From contig CAVZZV010000001.1 of assembly GCA_963779845.1 (NCBI GenBank), positions 248,001-312,000 on the forward strand: DNA of 64,000 bases, written 5' to 3'. Positions 35,769 to 44,636 of this stretch are shown here, piece by piece. Under the pieces are notes generated by a model, which was not told the DNA's origin, searched no databases, and saw only the letters and a list, made by a program, of their open reading frames with translations. A program made the translations under genes and the position numbers. This stretch comes from CAVZZV01 sp963779845. GTDB taxonomy: Bacteria > Bacteroidota > Bacteroidia > Bacteroidales > GCA-2748055. The stretch's first letter is position 1. The number at the start of each line of letters is the position of its first letter.

Positions 35769-37562
35769 TTAAATGATTTCTACCGCGTCAAACTTACACT
35801 TTTCGTAACATGCATTACACTTAATGCAAATAGACTGATCGATAACATGCAATTGTTTCCTCTCACCCGTGATTGCCCCTACAGGGCAGGCACGTGCACA
35901 GGCAGTGCAACCAGTGCAATTGTCCTCTCGTATATGATAGATCATCAGGTCTTTACATTCACCCGCAGGACATTTTTTATCGTATACATGCGCTTCATAT
36001 TCATCCATAAAATACTGCATGGTGGAAAGCACCGGGTTGGGAGAGGACTGTCCTAGGCCACAGAGTGAAGTATCTTTGATGACTTGACCAAGATTATACA
36101 GCCTGCCCAGGTCTTCAGTGGTTCCATTACCCTGGCATATCCTTTCGAGCAGTTCATGCAGACGCTTATTTCCAACCCTGCAGGGCGCACATTTTCCGCA
36201 AGACTCTTCGACGGTAAAATCAAGAAAATATTTTGCAATAGATACCATGCAATCATCTTCATCCATAATGATCATTCCCCCCGAACCCATCATGGAACCG
36301 GCAGCAACCAGGTTTTCATAATCGATAGGGGTATCAAGATGTACATTGGTGAGACAACCACCCGAAGGTCCGCCTGTTTGTACGGCTTTGAATTTTTTCC
36401 CATCCTTAATCCCGCCACCGATTTCGAAAATCACTTCCCTTAAGGTAGTACCCATCGGCACCTCCACCAGTCCCACATTGTTGATCTTTCCTGCGAGGGC
36501 AAAAACCTTCGTGCCCTTTGATTTTTCGGTGCCGATACTGCTGAACCATTTCGGACCTTTGAGCAGAATCACAGGAATATTGGCAAAAGTCTCCACGTTA
36601 TTAACACTGGTAGGCTTTTTCAAATAACCTTCAACAGAAGGAAAAGGAGGTTTCAGCGTAGGTTCCCCCCGCTGCCCTTCCATGGAATGGATAAGAGCCG
36701 TTTCTTCCCCACAAACAAAAGCACCGGCGCCATATTTTAATTCGATATCGAAATTAAAACCAGTGCCAAAAATATTATCACCAAGTAATCCGTATTCCCT
36801 TGCCTGATCGATGGCAATAATCAATCGTTTAATGGCCAGGGGATATTCCGCGCGTATATATATTAAGCCCTTGTCCGCACCAGTGCAATAGCCCGCAATT
36901 GCCATCGCTTCGAGTACAGAATGAGGGTCCCCTTCAAGGATGGAACGGTCCATAAAGGCACCCGGGTCACCTTCGTCGGCATTACAGACAACATACTTCT
37001 GATCGGCCTCGGCCGCTTTGGTAAGCTCCCATTTCAGACCGGTCGGGAATCCGGCTCCCCCTCTTCCCCGAAGTCCGGAAACTTTTATTTCATCGATAAC
37101 CTGCTCCGGGGTCATTTCGGAAAGGGCTCTTCCCAGGGCCATATAACCATCGCGGGCGATATATTCATCCAGGTTTTCAGGATTGATAAAACCACAATTC
37201 CGAAGGGCAATCCGTATCTGCTTTTTGTAGAAACCCATCTGTTTTGAATCGGTAATGGATTCTTCTTTAACCGGATCTTTATATAAAAGGTCATGTACTT
37301 TTCGTCCTTTGATAACATGCTCTTCGACAATGGTCTTTGCATCTTCAGGCTTCACCTGGACATAAAATGTATTGTCGGGCATTACTTTTACAATGGGCCC
37401 TTTTTCACAGAAACCAAAACATCCGGTCATGATGACCTGAACGGTTTCATCGAGTCCCTGAACTTTTAGTTCATTCTTTAGATTTTCAACGATCGCATCG
37501 CTTGATGAGGCCCTGCATCCGGTGCCTCCGCATACAAGCAGGTGCATGCTGTATTTAGACAT
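35769..37562 (-). CDS. hydB: Trimeric hydrogenase flavin subunit, HydB (canonical)
   Basis: 597 residues. N-terminal thioredoxin-like [2Fe-2S] domain with C11, C16, C48 and C52; NuoF core with GLRGRGGAGFPTGLKW and CNADEGDPGAFMDR for FMN/NADH; CGKCAPC plus a later Cys for the N3-type cluster; and two C-terminal [4Fe-4S] motifs (CTGCTACARACP, CIKCNACYEKC). Site of NAD(H) and flavin chemistry in the complex. It starts 12 bases after the stop of the ferredoxin-like gene. Confidence 0.95.
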   Translation of the reverse strand: MSKYSMHLLVCGGTGCRASSSDAIVENLKNELKVQGLDETVQVIMTGCFGFCEKGPIVKVMPDNTFYVQVKPEDAKTIVEEHVIKGRKVHDLLYKDPVKEESITDSKQMGFYKKQIRIALRNCGFINPENLDEYIARDGYMALGRALSEMTPEQVIDEIKVSGLRGRGGAGFPTGLKWELTKAAEADQKYVVCNADEGDPGAFMDRSILEGDPHSVLEAMAIAGYCTGADKGLIYIRAEYPLAIKRLIIAIDQAREYGLLGDNIFGTGFNFDIELKYGAGAFVCGEETALIHSMEGQRGEPTLKPPFPSVEGYLKKPTSVNNVETFANIPVILLKGPKWFSSIGTEKSKGTKVFALAGKINNVGLVEVPMGTTLREVIFEIGGGIKDGKKFKAVQTGGPSGGCLTNVHLDTPIDYENLVAAGSMMGSGGMIIMDEDDCMVSIAKYFLDFTVEESCGKCAPCRVGNKRLHELLERICQGNGTTEDLGRLYNLGQVIKDTSLCGLGQSSPNPVLSTMQYFMDEYEAHVYDKKCPAGECKDLMIYHIREDNCTGCTACARACPVGAITGERKQLHVIDQSICIKCNACYEKCKFDAVEII

Positions 37563-37574
37563 TTCTATTCCTCC

Positions 37575-37976
37575 TTATTCTTTTGAATCAACAGTTTCAT
37601 AATTTACCGGGATGATGCCATCGACAAGTTCCCCTTGTTTGATATATTTTTCAATGATCTCATCCGCCTTTTTCTCATCCACCTCACCGAAAACGACCGG
37701 GGACTGACCCGGAAGTGTTACTTCGATGGTAGGTTCAGCATAACAATAACCCATGCAACCGGTTTGGGTAACAATGGCATCGATGTTTCTTCTGTCGAGC
37801 TGTATAAGGAAAAAATCCATAATCTGTTTTGCTCCCGATGCAATCCCGCAAGTGGCCATAGCAACTTTCACCTGGACCCTGCTTTCGGGATCATTTGCAC
37901 GTTCTCTCAGGTCCAGTCCGGAACGTAGCTCGGTACGCATCCTTTTTAAGTCTGCTAATGATTTAACTTTTGTCAT
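37575..37976 (-). CDS. Thioredoxin-like [2Fe-2S] protein of the hydrogenase operon (HydD-like)
   Basis: 133 residues. CGIASGA near residue 43 and CMGYC near 74-78 are the pattern of small thioredoxin-like ferredoxin domains found next to trimeric hydrogenases. Only three cysteines follow the pattern (the first loop has one instead of two), as is common in this subfamily. A helical head of about 35 residues precedes the domain. Role: possible assembly or electron-transfer accessory. Confidence 0.78.
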   Translation of the reverse strand: MTKVKSLADLKRMRTELRSGLDLRERANDPESRVQVKVAMATCGIASGAKQIMDFFLIQLDRRNIDAIVTQTGCMGYCYAEPTIEVTLPGQSPVVFGEVDEKKADEIIEKYIKQGELVDGIIPVNYETVDSKE

Positions 37977-38065
37977 TTCAGTTTTCTTTCATTAATTGTT
38001 CAAAATTTTGTGCGAAGGTATAAAATCCTTTGTATTGTTATTCAATTCACAATAATAGAATCATT

Positions 38066-38617
38066 TTAAATTAGGGAAGCCTGGATATCATTCAGGTTTT
38101 CCGTGATCATTAGTTCAATTTCATTTAGTAAGGTATTATCATTCAGGTCATTGATATCTAAAACTGTTTTAGTTTCTAGGGTTGAAAAATTATAAGTCCC
38201 TTTTTCTGTACTGTGCCGGTACTCCACCTCAATTCCCTTTTCATTGCAAATCATCAGTTTTAGCACCGACGGTAGGTCACCCACCGGTTGCCTGTCGATA
38301 TGGTCAAGCTGAAAATGAACCTTTATCTCTGTTCCTATTTCGACTTCAGAATTAATTTCAAATTTACCATTAGCGACCTCTGCTTGTTGTTTCAATAAGG
38401 GAATTCCAAGTCCTATTTTCCGTTTAGTCCGACTGGTGGTCCAGGCATCACCAACGGAACCCAACATGTTTTCGTCCATCCCCTTGCCATCGTCGCTAAT
38501 CAGAATTGAAAGGAGATTTAGTTCTTTGCTCTCAGTGATTTCAAGAGAAAAATTCCGGCTTTCTGCTCGGACCGAGTTTTGAAAAATATCAAGTATATGA
38601 AGGGAAATTTCTTTCAT
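38066..38617 (-). CDS. GHKL ATP-binding protein without kinase dimerisation domain
   Basis: 183 residues. N-box-like helix LDIFQNSVRAESRNF near 10, G1 SDDGKGMDENML near 41, and G2 KIGLGIPLLKQQAE near 86. There is no phospho-accepting His domain or sensor part. Such stand-alone ATPases are recurrent in hydrogenase gene clusters of anaerobes; a Ser/Thr kinase or partner-switch role is plausible but not shown. Overlaps the PHP gene by 4 bases. An 89-base gap separates it from the hydD-like gene. Confidence 0.78.
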   Translation of the reverse strand: MKEISLHILDIFQNSVRAESRNFSLEITESKELNLLSILISDDGKGMDENMLGSVGDAWTTSRTKRKIGLGIPLLKQQAEVANGKFEINSEVEIGTEIKVHFQLDHIDRQPVGDLPSVLKLMICNEKGIEVEYRHSTEKGTYNFSTLETKTVLDINDLNDNTLLNEIELMITENLNDIQASLI

Positions 38618-39354
38618 TCCATCATGACCTTTCTGCCATTTTCAGCATTAAGTGCCAACTTAATTTCTTCAAAACTCCTGTGCTTTAAGGTCATTTTAAT
38701 TTTTTTCCGGGCAATGTCCGCCGGAAAATGTGCATCAGAGGATTTGACCAATGTATAAGTGCCAAGTTCGGGATATGCGCGGAAAAGTTGCAGAGGGTCG
38801 GTATTCCTTGAAATTTCCAGTGCATCTGCCTTTAGTGCCGCGGGCATCAAACCGAGCTGACTGAAAAGACTATTCCTTGGCCGGTCAATATGTGCCGGGA
38901 TAAATAATCCTCCCAGCTCGTGAACTTTCATCTCCACCTCATCGATCGACTGGCCAATGGCTGAAAAAAGGGACCGCTTTTCTTCATACACAATCATTTC
39001 TTCCTGGTCCACCTGAACCTGATAGCCAAACTCCGAGGGTTTATTTTGAATATCGGGTAAATTTTCATCCAGGAATAATTGGAAAAGGTCGAGGGTATCA
39101 AAATTATCAAAGAACGTCAGGCAATGCACTTCCTCCCGGGTGTTTACCTCGGCACCCGGCAGAAGGAATATCCCCTCTCCTGCTGCCAGCTCCGAGATCA
39201 GACGACAGTGCCGGGTAGTATTATGATCTGTTATACCAATAATATCAAGACCCTTTAAAGATGCCATCTTTACGATATTCCGGGGGCTCATTTCCAGATC
39301 GCCGCAAGGAGATAAAAGGGTATGAATATGAATATCAGCCCAGAAATCCTTCAT
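38614..39354 (-). CDS. PHP-domain phosphoesterase
   Basis: 246 residues. Metal-binding motifs of the PHP fold: DIHIHTLLSPCGD at 8-20, GITDHNTTRH near 40-49, PGAEVNTREEVHCL near 67-80, PAHIDRP near 158, and SSDAHFP near 210. The substrate is unknown; PHP enzymes hydrolyse phosphoesters of sugars, nucleotides or histidinol. Conserved as a neighbour of [FeFe]-hydrogenase genes. Four-base overlaps on both sides mean tight coupling. Confidence 0.85.
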   Translation of the reverse strand: MKDFWADIHIHTLLSPCGDLEMSPRNIVKMASLKGLDIIGITDHNTTRHCRLISELAAGEGIFLLPGAEVNTREEVHCLTFFDNFDTLDLFQLFLDENLPDIQNKPSEFGYQVQVDQEEMIVYEEKRSLFSAIGQSIDEVEMKVHELGGLFIPAHIDRPRNSLFSQLGLMPAALKADALEISRNTDPLQLFRAYPELGTYTLVKSSDAHFPADIARKKIKMTLKHRSFEEIKLALNAENGRKVMME

Positions 39355-39689
39355 CCATCTATCATTAATTCATATAATCTGCCGCATATCCGGAAGGAGC
39401 TGTCATCTGTGCTCAGGAGCGGAATATTCTCCTCGTCGCTTTTCTGTTTGGCAGTCTCATCGGGCAAATTTCCTTTCACCAAAATAACGGCTGCCAGTTC
39501 TTTGAGGGAAGCAACTGCCACAATATTTTTATGGGTCTGGAGGGTAATCCATATATTTCCCGCTCCGGCATTGCCCATTACATCGCTTAGCAGGTCTGAG
39601 GCATATCCCCCACTAAAATCATTATTAAGTCCCTTTCCGCCTGAAATTACTTTAAGGTTAAGGGCGATAACCAAATCAGCTATTTTCAT
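39351..39689 (-). CDS. DRTGG-domain protein (copy nearer hydA)
   Basis: 112 residues, beginning MKIADLVIALNLKVISGGKG, with DLLSDVMGNAGAGNIWITLQ as the core. Paralogue of 41471-41815. DRTGG domains occur in phosphotransacetylase and CBS proteins and are thought to bind regulatory ligands. It overlaps the group-D-like gene by 14 bases. Confidence 0.78.
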   Translation of the reverse strand: MKIADLVIALNLKVISGGKGLNNDFSGGYASDLLSDVMGNAGAGNIWITLQTHKNIVAVASLKELAAVILVKGNLPDETAKQKSDEENIPLLSTDDSSFRICGRLYELMIDG

Positions 39690-41052
39690 CTTCTGCTCCT
39701 AGTTTACTACAATCTTTTTCCAAACGGCCTGCACCCCATATACTTTCGGTTATTTTCATGGCATGATCGATGCTTAACGTTTTTGTTTTTAACATATTTT
39801 GTTGCATAAAAATGCAATGCGACACTTCTGCCTTTCCCTGAACAATATCTCCTGCAAGTGCATCGCAATTGGGGGCTCCGCAGGCAGCGCAATCAAAGGC
39901 AGGCAGGTAGCACATCAAGCGGCGCTTCCGTTCGATTTTTTTTAAAGCTACAGAGGTATCATAATCAAGCTTCTCCATAGGACGCGGCTGGATCTTGCCT
40001 AAATGCAGTATGTTGCTCATGTCAGACCAATCACGCCGCAAATCAGAGGATATCCTGTTATACATGGAGGCCCGCTTGTTCAACCTTTCCACCGTAAGGA
40101 AACGGTTTCCACTGATCAATATCCCACCGGCGCAACTTTCATCACATGCCCTGAGTTCGAGGAAATCGATATCCTCGATCTCTTCATTCTCAAGTCTTTC
40201 CAGAAAATCATTGATATTATGGATTCCGTCGATTGCCAAAGCACGGCCCTGTGCCAGGGAAGACTCACCCCTGGTAAGACTCCAGAGAATGCCTTCCCTG
40301 CAGAGCATATCATTATTGAGAGGAATTGGCTTGAGGCGGGGATTTTTTTGAAGAACCTGGAGTATTCGATTTGAAAGGAATTTCATATTGATGACCCCCG
40401 TTACAGAGGAAACATCCTGTCCGACCGGACTCTTAACCGAGGCAATTTTTGCCGCACAGGGAGTAACGTAAAAAATTCCGATCTCCGCATCCTGTAAACC
40501 CTTATTCAACAACTCAGTCCGATAATAAATGGCCGAGGCATCGATAGGAGGTTTGATCTTTATAATATTATCTACTAATGCAGGAAAACGAACCTGGATA
40601 AGTCTAAGCACAGCCGGGCAAAATGAAGAAATTAAGGGACGGGCTTCTAGGGTGGTTTCCTGTTGTCGGTATCCATCCAGTATATAACCAACTGTATTTT
40701 CTACTTCATAAATATGTGTAAACCCAAGTTCATGCAAGGCTGAATAGATTTTGCCGGCAGGTATTTTTTCAGGGAACTGACCAATGAGAACTGCGGGAAC
40801 GAGTATTACCCTGGCTTTAAATTTAAATATCTCCTGGAAATCGTCCTGCTCTACGATAATGGCATTTACCGGACACGATTTATAACATTCCCCACAATCG
40901 ATGCAATGATTGTCCATAATTCTGGCTATACCATCCTTTATACGAATGGCCCGAGTCGGACAGACGGTCATGCAAAGGGTGCAACCGATGCAGATGTCTT
41001 CCAACACCTTCAGTGCATGATGAAAAAATATTTCTTCGTTTTTACCGGACAT
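39676..41052 (-). CDS. Group D-like [FeFe]-hydrogenase homologue with FeS domain
   Basis: 458 residues. Two [4Fe-4S] motifs (C21/24/27/31 and C50/53/56/60), then a shortened hydrogenase domain with ligands C145 (ISSFCPAV), C199 (VTPCAAKI), C303 and C307 (RACDESC). The proton-shuttle position is F144, so catalysis at normal rates is unlikely. A FeS domain (C388/391/396, C413) follows, then a short helical tail; there is no kinase or PAS output. Probably a sensor that acts through the neighbouring RsbW-like kinase, DRTGG or GHKL proteins. Confidence 0.87.
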   Translation of the reverse strand: MSGKNEEIFFHHALKVLEDICIGCTLCMTVCPTRAIRIKDGIARIMDNHCIDCGECYKSCPVNAIIVEQDDFQEIFKFKARVILVPAVLIGQFPEKIPAGKIYSALHELGFTHIYEVENTVGYILDGYRQQETTLEARPLISSFCPAVLRLIQVRFPALVDNIIKIKPPIDASAIYYRTELLNKGLQDAEIGIFYVTPCAAKIASVKSPVGQDVSSVTGVINMKFLSNRILQVLQKNPRLKPIPLNNDMLCREGILWSLTRGESSLAQGRALAIDGIHNINDFLERLENEEIEDIDFLELRACDESCAGGILISGNRFLTVERLNKRASMYNRISSDLRRDWSDMSNILHLGKIQPRPMEKLDYDTSVALKKIERKRRLMCYLPAFDCAACGAPNCDALAGDIVQGKAEVSHCIFMQQNMLKTKTLSIDHAMKITESIWGAGRLEKDCSKLGAEDENS

Positions 41053-41467
41053 TGTATTGCAAATAATTTATGATCTCTACCCTTGTTCCTCTTCCTGGCT
41101 CTGAACTGATGTTCAACTCATCCGCATTCTTTTTCATATTGGAAAGGCCCATGCCGGCACCAAAACCCATCTCCCTGATCTGTGGGCCGGCGGTAGAGTA
41201 ACCTTCTTCCATAGCCTGGGCTATATCGACAATTCCGGGACCCTCATCCTGGAGCAGGACATATATTTTCTGATCGCCCACATCGAGCGTTATTTTACCA
41301 TTCCAGGCATGGGCAACAATATTGACCTCACCTTCATATACAGCAACTACGAGCCGACGGATAATTTTGGGGTCAATATTCAATTGCCTCAGTATTTTCT
41401 TTATCGAACTAGCTGCATTTCCAGCATTTAGAAAATCCCCGCCTGCTATTTTATAAGTTACCTCCAT
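41042..41467 (-). CDS. RsbW-like anti-sigma/serine kinase ATPase
   Basis: 141 residues, a lone GHKL domain: N-box VVAVYEGEVNIVAHAW near 42-57, G1 LQDEGPGIVDI near 73, and G2 EMGFGAGMGLSNMKKNAD near 98-115. This is the pattern of RsbW/SpoIIAB-type kinases rather than sensor kinases. It overlaps the [FeFe] homologue by 11 bases. A natural opponent would be the SpoIIE-type phosphatase at 29602-30786; no STAS partner is visible. Confidence 0.82.
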   Translation of the reverse strand: MEVTYKIAGGDFLNAGNAASSIKKILRQLNIDPKIIRRLVVAVYEGEVNIVAHAWNGKITLDVGDQKIYVLLQDEGPGIVDIAQAMEEGYSTAGPQIREMGFGAGMGLSNMKKNADELNISSEPGRGTRVEIINYLQYNVR

Positions 41468-41470
41468 TTA

Positions 41471-41815
41471 CTAGAATAATGGCTTTACACCGGCTTTATA
41501 TAATTCTCCTGCAATTTTAAACATGGAATAGGAACTTTCCATGAGGACCATGTTATTTTCTTTGGCCAGACGCTTCATCTCAGCATTAGCCCTTTTATTC
41601 CGGGCAATGATTATAGCAGGTATATCCGACACTTCAGCTGTTCTGATGGCCTGACAATTAGCCAGACCTGTAATGAGCAGAATATTTTCCTTTTCCAATG
41701 TGAGTACATCGCTCATGAGGTCGGAGGCAAAGGCAAATTCAATCTCCCTATCCATCTGGCTTGTTCCACTTACAACTCTTGCATTGACTAAAGACAGTAT
41801 TTCACTAATTTTCAT
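41471..41815 (-). CDS. DRTGG-domain protein (first gene of operon 2)
   Basis: 114 residues. MKISEILSLVNARVVSGT then FASDLMSDVLTLEKENILLI, closely parallel to the copy at 39351-39689. It leads hydrogenase operon 2, its ATG about 80 bases below the Rex-controlled -7 element. Ligand-binding regulator by analogy; function not established. Confidence 0.8.
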   Translation of the reverse strand: MKISEILSLVNARVVSGTSQMDREIEFAFASDLMSDVLTLEKENILLITGLANCQAIRTAEVSDIPAIIIARNKRANAEMKRLAKENNMVLMESSYSMFKIAGELYKAGVKPLF

Positions 41816-41891
41816 TGGAAATTTAAAAATATATTCATTTTCGTGATTATAATAACATCAACAAGAGTTTTTTATCAATACAATCCGGGTA

Positions 41892-41899
41892 CAAAGATA
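41892..41899 (-). promoter_or_regulatory. -7 element of hydrogenase operon 2
   Basis: TATCTTTG on the minus strand fits TAnnTTTG. The region expected for the -33 element is filled by the Rex-like palindrome starting 10 bases upstream; no separate TTTG is seen. Confidence 0.55.
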
Positions 41900-41909
41900 T
41901 TATTTATTT

Positions 41910-41942
41910 TGTTATTTAAATAACATTGTTATTCTCGTAACA
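41910..41942. promoter_or_regulatory. Tandem Rex-type operators, operon 2
   Basis: Proximal site TGTTATTTAAATAACA (41910-41925) is identical to the distal site of operon 1. The distal site (41927-41942) is TGTTA-TTCTCG-TAACA, with perfect arms. The 17-bp start-to-start spacing and the position just upstream of the -7 box match operon 1. Confidence 0.72.
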
Positions 41943-42060
41943 GTAATAAATAATAATTCTAATTAAGAGGTACGAGCCGGTTTAAAAGAGGTGACAACTC
42001 ACTGAAAATAAAAAAAATATTTTACATTTACACCTGAAAAAATACAGTTCCCCCTTGAAC

Positions 42061-42642
42061 ATGGCCCCTCTTAAGCGCTATCCACTCATTTTCGCACTCC
42101 TTTTTTCTCTTTTAACAGCATGTAAAAAGGAATCTCCCGATAGGATCGTTGACGATGCCCGTATTCCCCAATTAGGGACATCCTGGGACGGTTGTTCCTT
42201 TAGGGACACCCTATTTACTACCCCAAAGGCATTTATCGAAATATGGGGAATCAATCTCGACAGTCTAAGTGCGAATTTTGACCTTAGCTTTACTGATGGA
42301 TCATATAACAGTCTGCTGAGAAGGGTTGATGATTATTCCGTTAAACTTTATTTTGATGTTAATTCGCCCTCCTTTAACATGCTCAGTTCCGGAAAATATC
42401 TCATACAGGATATTGATTCCCGATATCCCTATAATGTAGTCGAAGCTTACCTTCTTTTTATTCAATCCGGTAAAACTTTTAAATATCCGGTCACCACCGG
42501 GTTCATTGAATTGGGAATGAACAAAGATGAATTTTTGGTCAGGTACGATCTCTCCGCATTTGTCAATGGGATAGAAACACCCATAAGCGGTCAATACTCC
42601 GGATCGGTCAGCGTTATCGATCAAAGATTTAAGGCTCCCTAA
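42061..42642 (+). CDS. Lipoprotein of unknown family
   Basis: 193 residues from the ATG at 42061 (a TTG two codons earlier also opens the frame). Signal sequence with lipobox LLTAC (Cys about 20) and downstream Lys-Lys. The mature part is beta-rich with aromatic residues, with one further Cys (WDGCSFRD). No domain recognised. Divergent from hydrogenase operon 2, so its promoter region also contains the Rex-like sites. Confidence 0.7.
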   Translation: MAPLKRYPLIFALLFSLLTACKKESPDRIVDDARIPQLGTSWDGCSFRDTLFTTPKAFIEIWGINLDSLSANFDLSFTDGSYNSLLRRVDDYSVKLYFDVNSPSFNMLSSGKYLIQDIDSRYPYNVVEAYLLFIQSGKTFKYPVTTGFIELGMNKDEFLVRYDLSAFVNGIETPISGQYSGSVSVIDQRFKAP

Positions 42643-42729
42643 CTATTAACCAATTTTCCTTTTTTTTAGTTTAGACGATTAAACCTAACTTAGCAGCCTG
42701 AAAACAATAATTTAAAATCAAAAAAAACC

Positions 42730-44505
42730 ATGAAACAGAAACTAATTGGAAAGCTCCCCAAAGTAGGTATCCGGCCGGTGATTGATGGTCGCGAAAGAGG
42801 TGTTCGTGAATCCCTCGAAGAACAAACCATGAACATGGCCAGGGCTGCGGCCAAGCTAATTGAATCCAGTATTAGGTTTCCTTCAGGAGAAAAAGTTGAA
42901 TGTGTAATCGCCGATACCACAATAGGCGGAGTTGCCGATGCAGCCCGTTGTGCTGAAAAATTTAACCAGGAAGGTGTGGGTGTTTCGCTTACCGTAACTC
43001 CCTGTTGGTGTTACGGTACAGAAGTTATGGACAGTGATCCACTCCTGCCCAAAGCGATATGGGGGTTTAACGGCACAGAGCGCCCTGGTGCGGTATACCT
43101 CGCTGCTGCTCTGGCAGGATACACCCAGAAAGGATTGCCCGCTTTTGGCATTTATGGCAGGGATGTTCAGGATGCAGGAGATTTGTCCATCCCGGAGGAT
43201 GTGAAGGAAAAAATCCTACGTTTTGTAAAAGCTGCACTTGCCGTATCCACCATGAAAGGCAAATCCTATCTTTCCCTTGGATATACCTCTATGGGAATTG
43301 CAGGCTCCATGGTCAATCCGGATTTTTTCCAGGATTACCTTGGAATGCGGACCGAGTTTGTGGATATGACAGAGATATTAAGACGTATTGAACAGAATAT
43401 ATTTGATCAGGAGGAATATAAAACGGCTCTCGCCTGGACCAAGAATAATTGTCACGAAGGCGAAGACCTGAACACAAAACCATCCGACCGAAAAAGAAAA
43501 GACTGGGAATGGGAAGTGGTGGTTAAAATGACCCTCATCATTCGGGACCTAATGGTTGGTAATGCCAAATTAAAAGAGCTGGGATATGGTGAAGAAGCAC
43601 TTGGGCACAATGCAATAGCAGGTGGTTTCCAGGGACAGCGCCACTGGACCGACTTTTATCCGAACGGCGATTTTTCCGAAGCCATTCTCAATTCATCTTT
43701 TGACTGGAACGGAATCCGGGAAGCCTTTATCCTGGCCACGGAAAATGACAGTCTGAATGGGATATCCATGCTTTTTGGCCATTTGCTTACCAACACAGCA
43801 CAAATATTTTCGGATGTGCGCACTTACTGGAGTCCTGAATCAGTGCAACGGGTTACCGGCAAGAAACCGGAAGGCCTCGCTGCTAATGGCTTTATCCATC
43901 TGATCAATTCCGGATCCACCACGTTGGATGCAACAGCGAAACAAAAAGATAAGGATGGCAATCCGGTGATGAAACCCTTTTGGGATATTTCTGAAAAAGA
44001 GGTGGAGGATTGCCTGAAAAGTACCACATGGTACCCCGCAAATCTTGGTTATTTCAGGGGCGGTGGATTTTCATCCCAGTTCAAAACAGCCGGGCAGATG
44101 CCTGTAACTATGTCAAGGCTCAATCTGGTAAAGGGACTCGGTCCGGTCCTTCAGATCGCGGAAGGATGGACCATCGAGCTTTCAGATGATGTCCATGATA
44201 AACTGGATAAACGGACTGACCCAACCTGGCCGACCACCTGGTTTGTCCCCAGAACTAACGGGACCGGTCATTTCAAGGATGTTTATTCCGTAATGGCAGC
44301 ATGGGGCGCTAATCATGGAGCCATTAGCTATGGTCACATCGGAGCCGATCTGATTACACTTGCTTCCATGTTAAGAATCCCGGTCAATATGCATAATGTG
44401 GATGAGGGAAAAATATTCAGGCCTTCTGCGTGGTCTGCATTTGGGTCAGAAGCTGAAGGGGCAGATTACAGGGCATGTAGTAATTATGGGCCAATATATG
44501 GATAG
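42730..44505 (+). CDS. fucI: L-fucose isomerase
   Basis: 591 residues, the same length as the classic enzyme. Opening KVGIRPVIDGRERGVRESLE, then PCWCYGTEVMD, ERPGAVYLAAALAG, GFQGQRHWTDFYPNGD and the C-terminal AFGSEAEGADYRACSNYGP. A Mn2+-dependent ketol-isomerase converting L-fucose to L-fuculose (also D-arabinose). No fucK, fucA or fucP nearby, so it stands alone here. Confidence 0.94.
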   Translation: MKQKLIGKLPKVGIRPVIDGRERGVRESLEEQTMNMARAAAKLIESSIRFPSGEKVECVIADTTIGGVADAARCAEKFNQEGVGVSLTVTPCWCYGTEVMDSDPLLPKAIWGFNGTERPGAVYLAAALAGYTQKGLPAFGIYGRDVQDAGDLSIPEDVKEKILRFVKAALAVSTMKGKSYLSLGYTSMGIAGSMVNPDFFQDYLGMRTEFVDMTEILRRIEQNIFDQEEYKTALAWTKNNCHEGEDLNTKPSDRKRKDWEWEVVVKMTLIIRDLMVGNAKLKELGYGEEALGHNAIAGGFQGQRHWTDFYPNGDFSEAILNSSFDWNGIREAFILATENDSLNGISMLFGHLLTNTAQIFSDVRTYWSPESVQRVTGKKPEGLAANGFIHLINSGSTTLDATAKQKDKDGNPVMKPFWDISEKEVEDCLKSTTWYPANLGYFRGGGFSSQFKTAGQMPVTMSRLNLVKGLGPVLQIAEGWTIELSDDVHDKLDKRTDPTWPTTWFVPRTNGTGHFKDVYSVMAAWGANHGAISYGHIGADLITLASMLRIPVNMHNVDEGKIFRPSAWSAFGSEAEGADYRACSNYGPIYG

Positions 44506-44636
44506 ACGAGTTGAAAAGTGGCACGATGAATCTCCCTGTACTTCCTGCCAAAGACCGGGATTCCTTTTATCGTTGTGGCTTTTTATGGAGGGGTGTTTGG
44601 TAAGAGAAACAGGAATTAATAGTTAATGGTTTTCCA

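Noticed and set aside
44396..44626. 76-residue frame overlapping the fucI end
   Set aside because: Mostly inside fucI in another frame, with no coding features or homology that I recognise.
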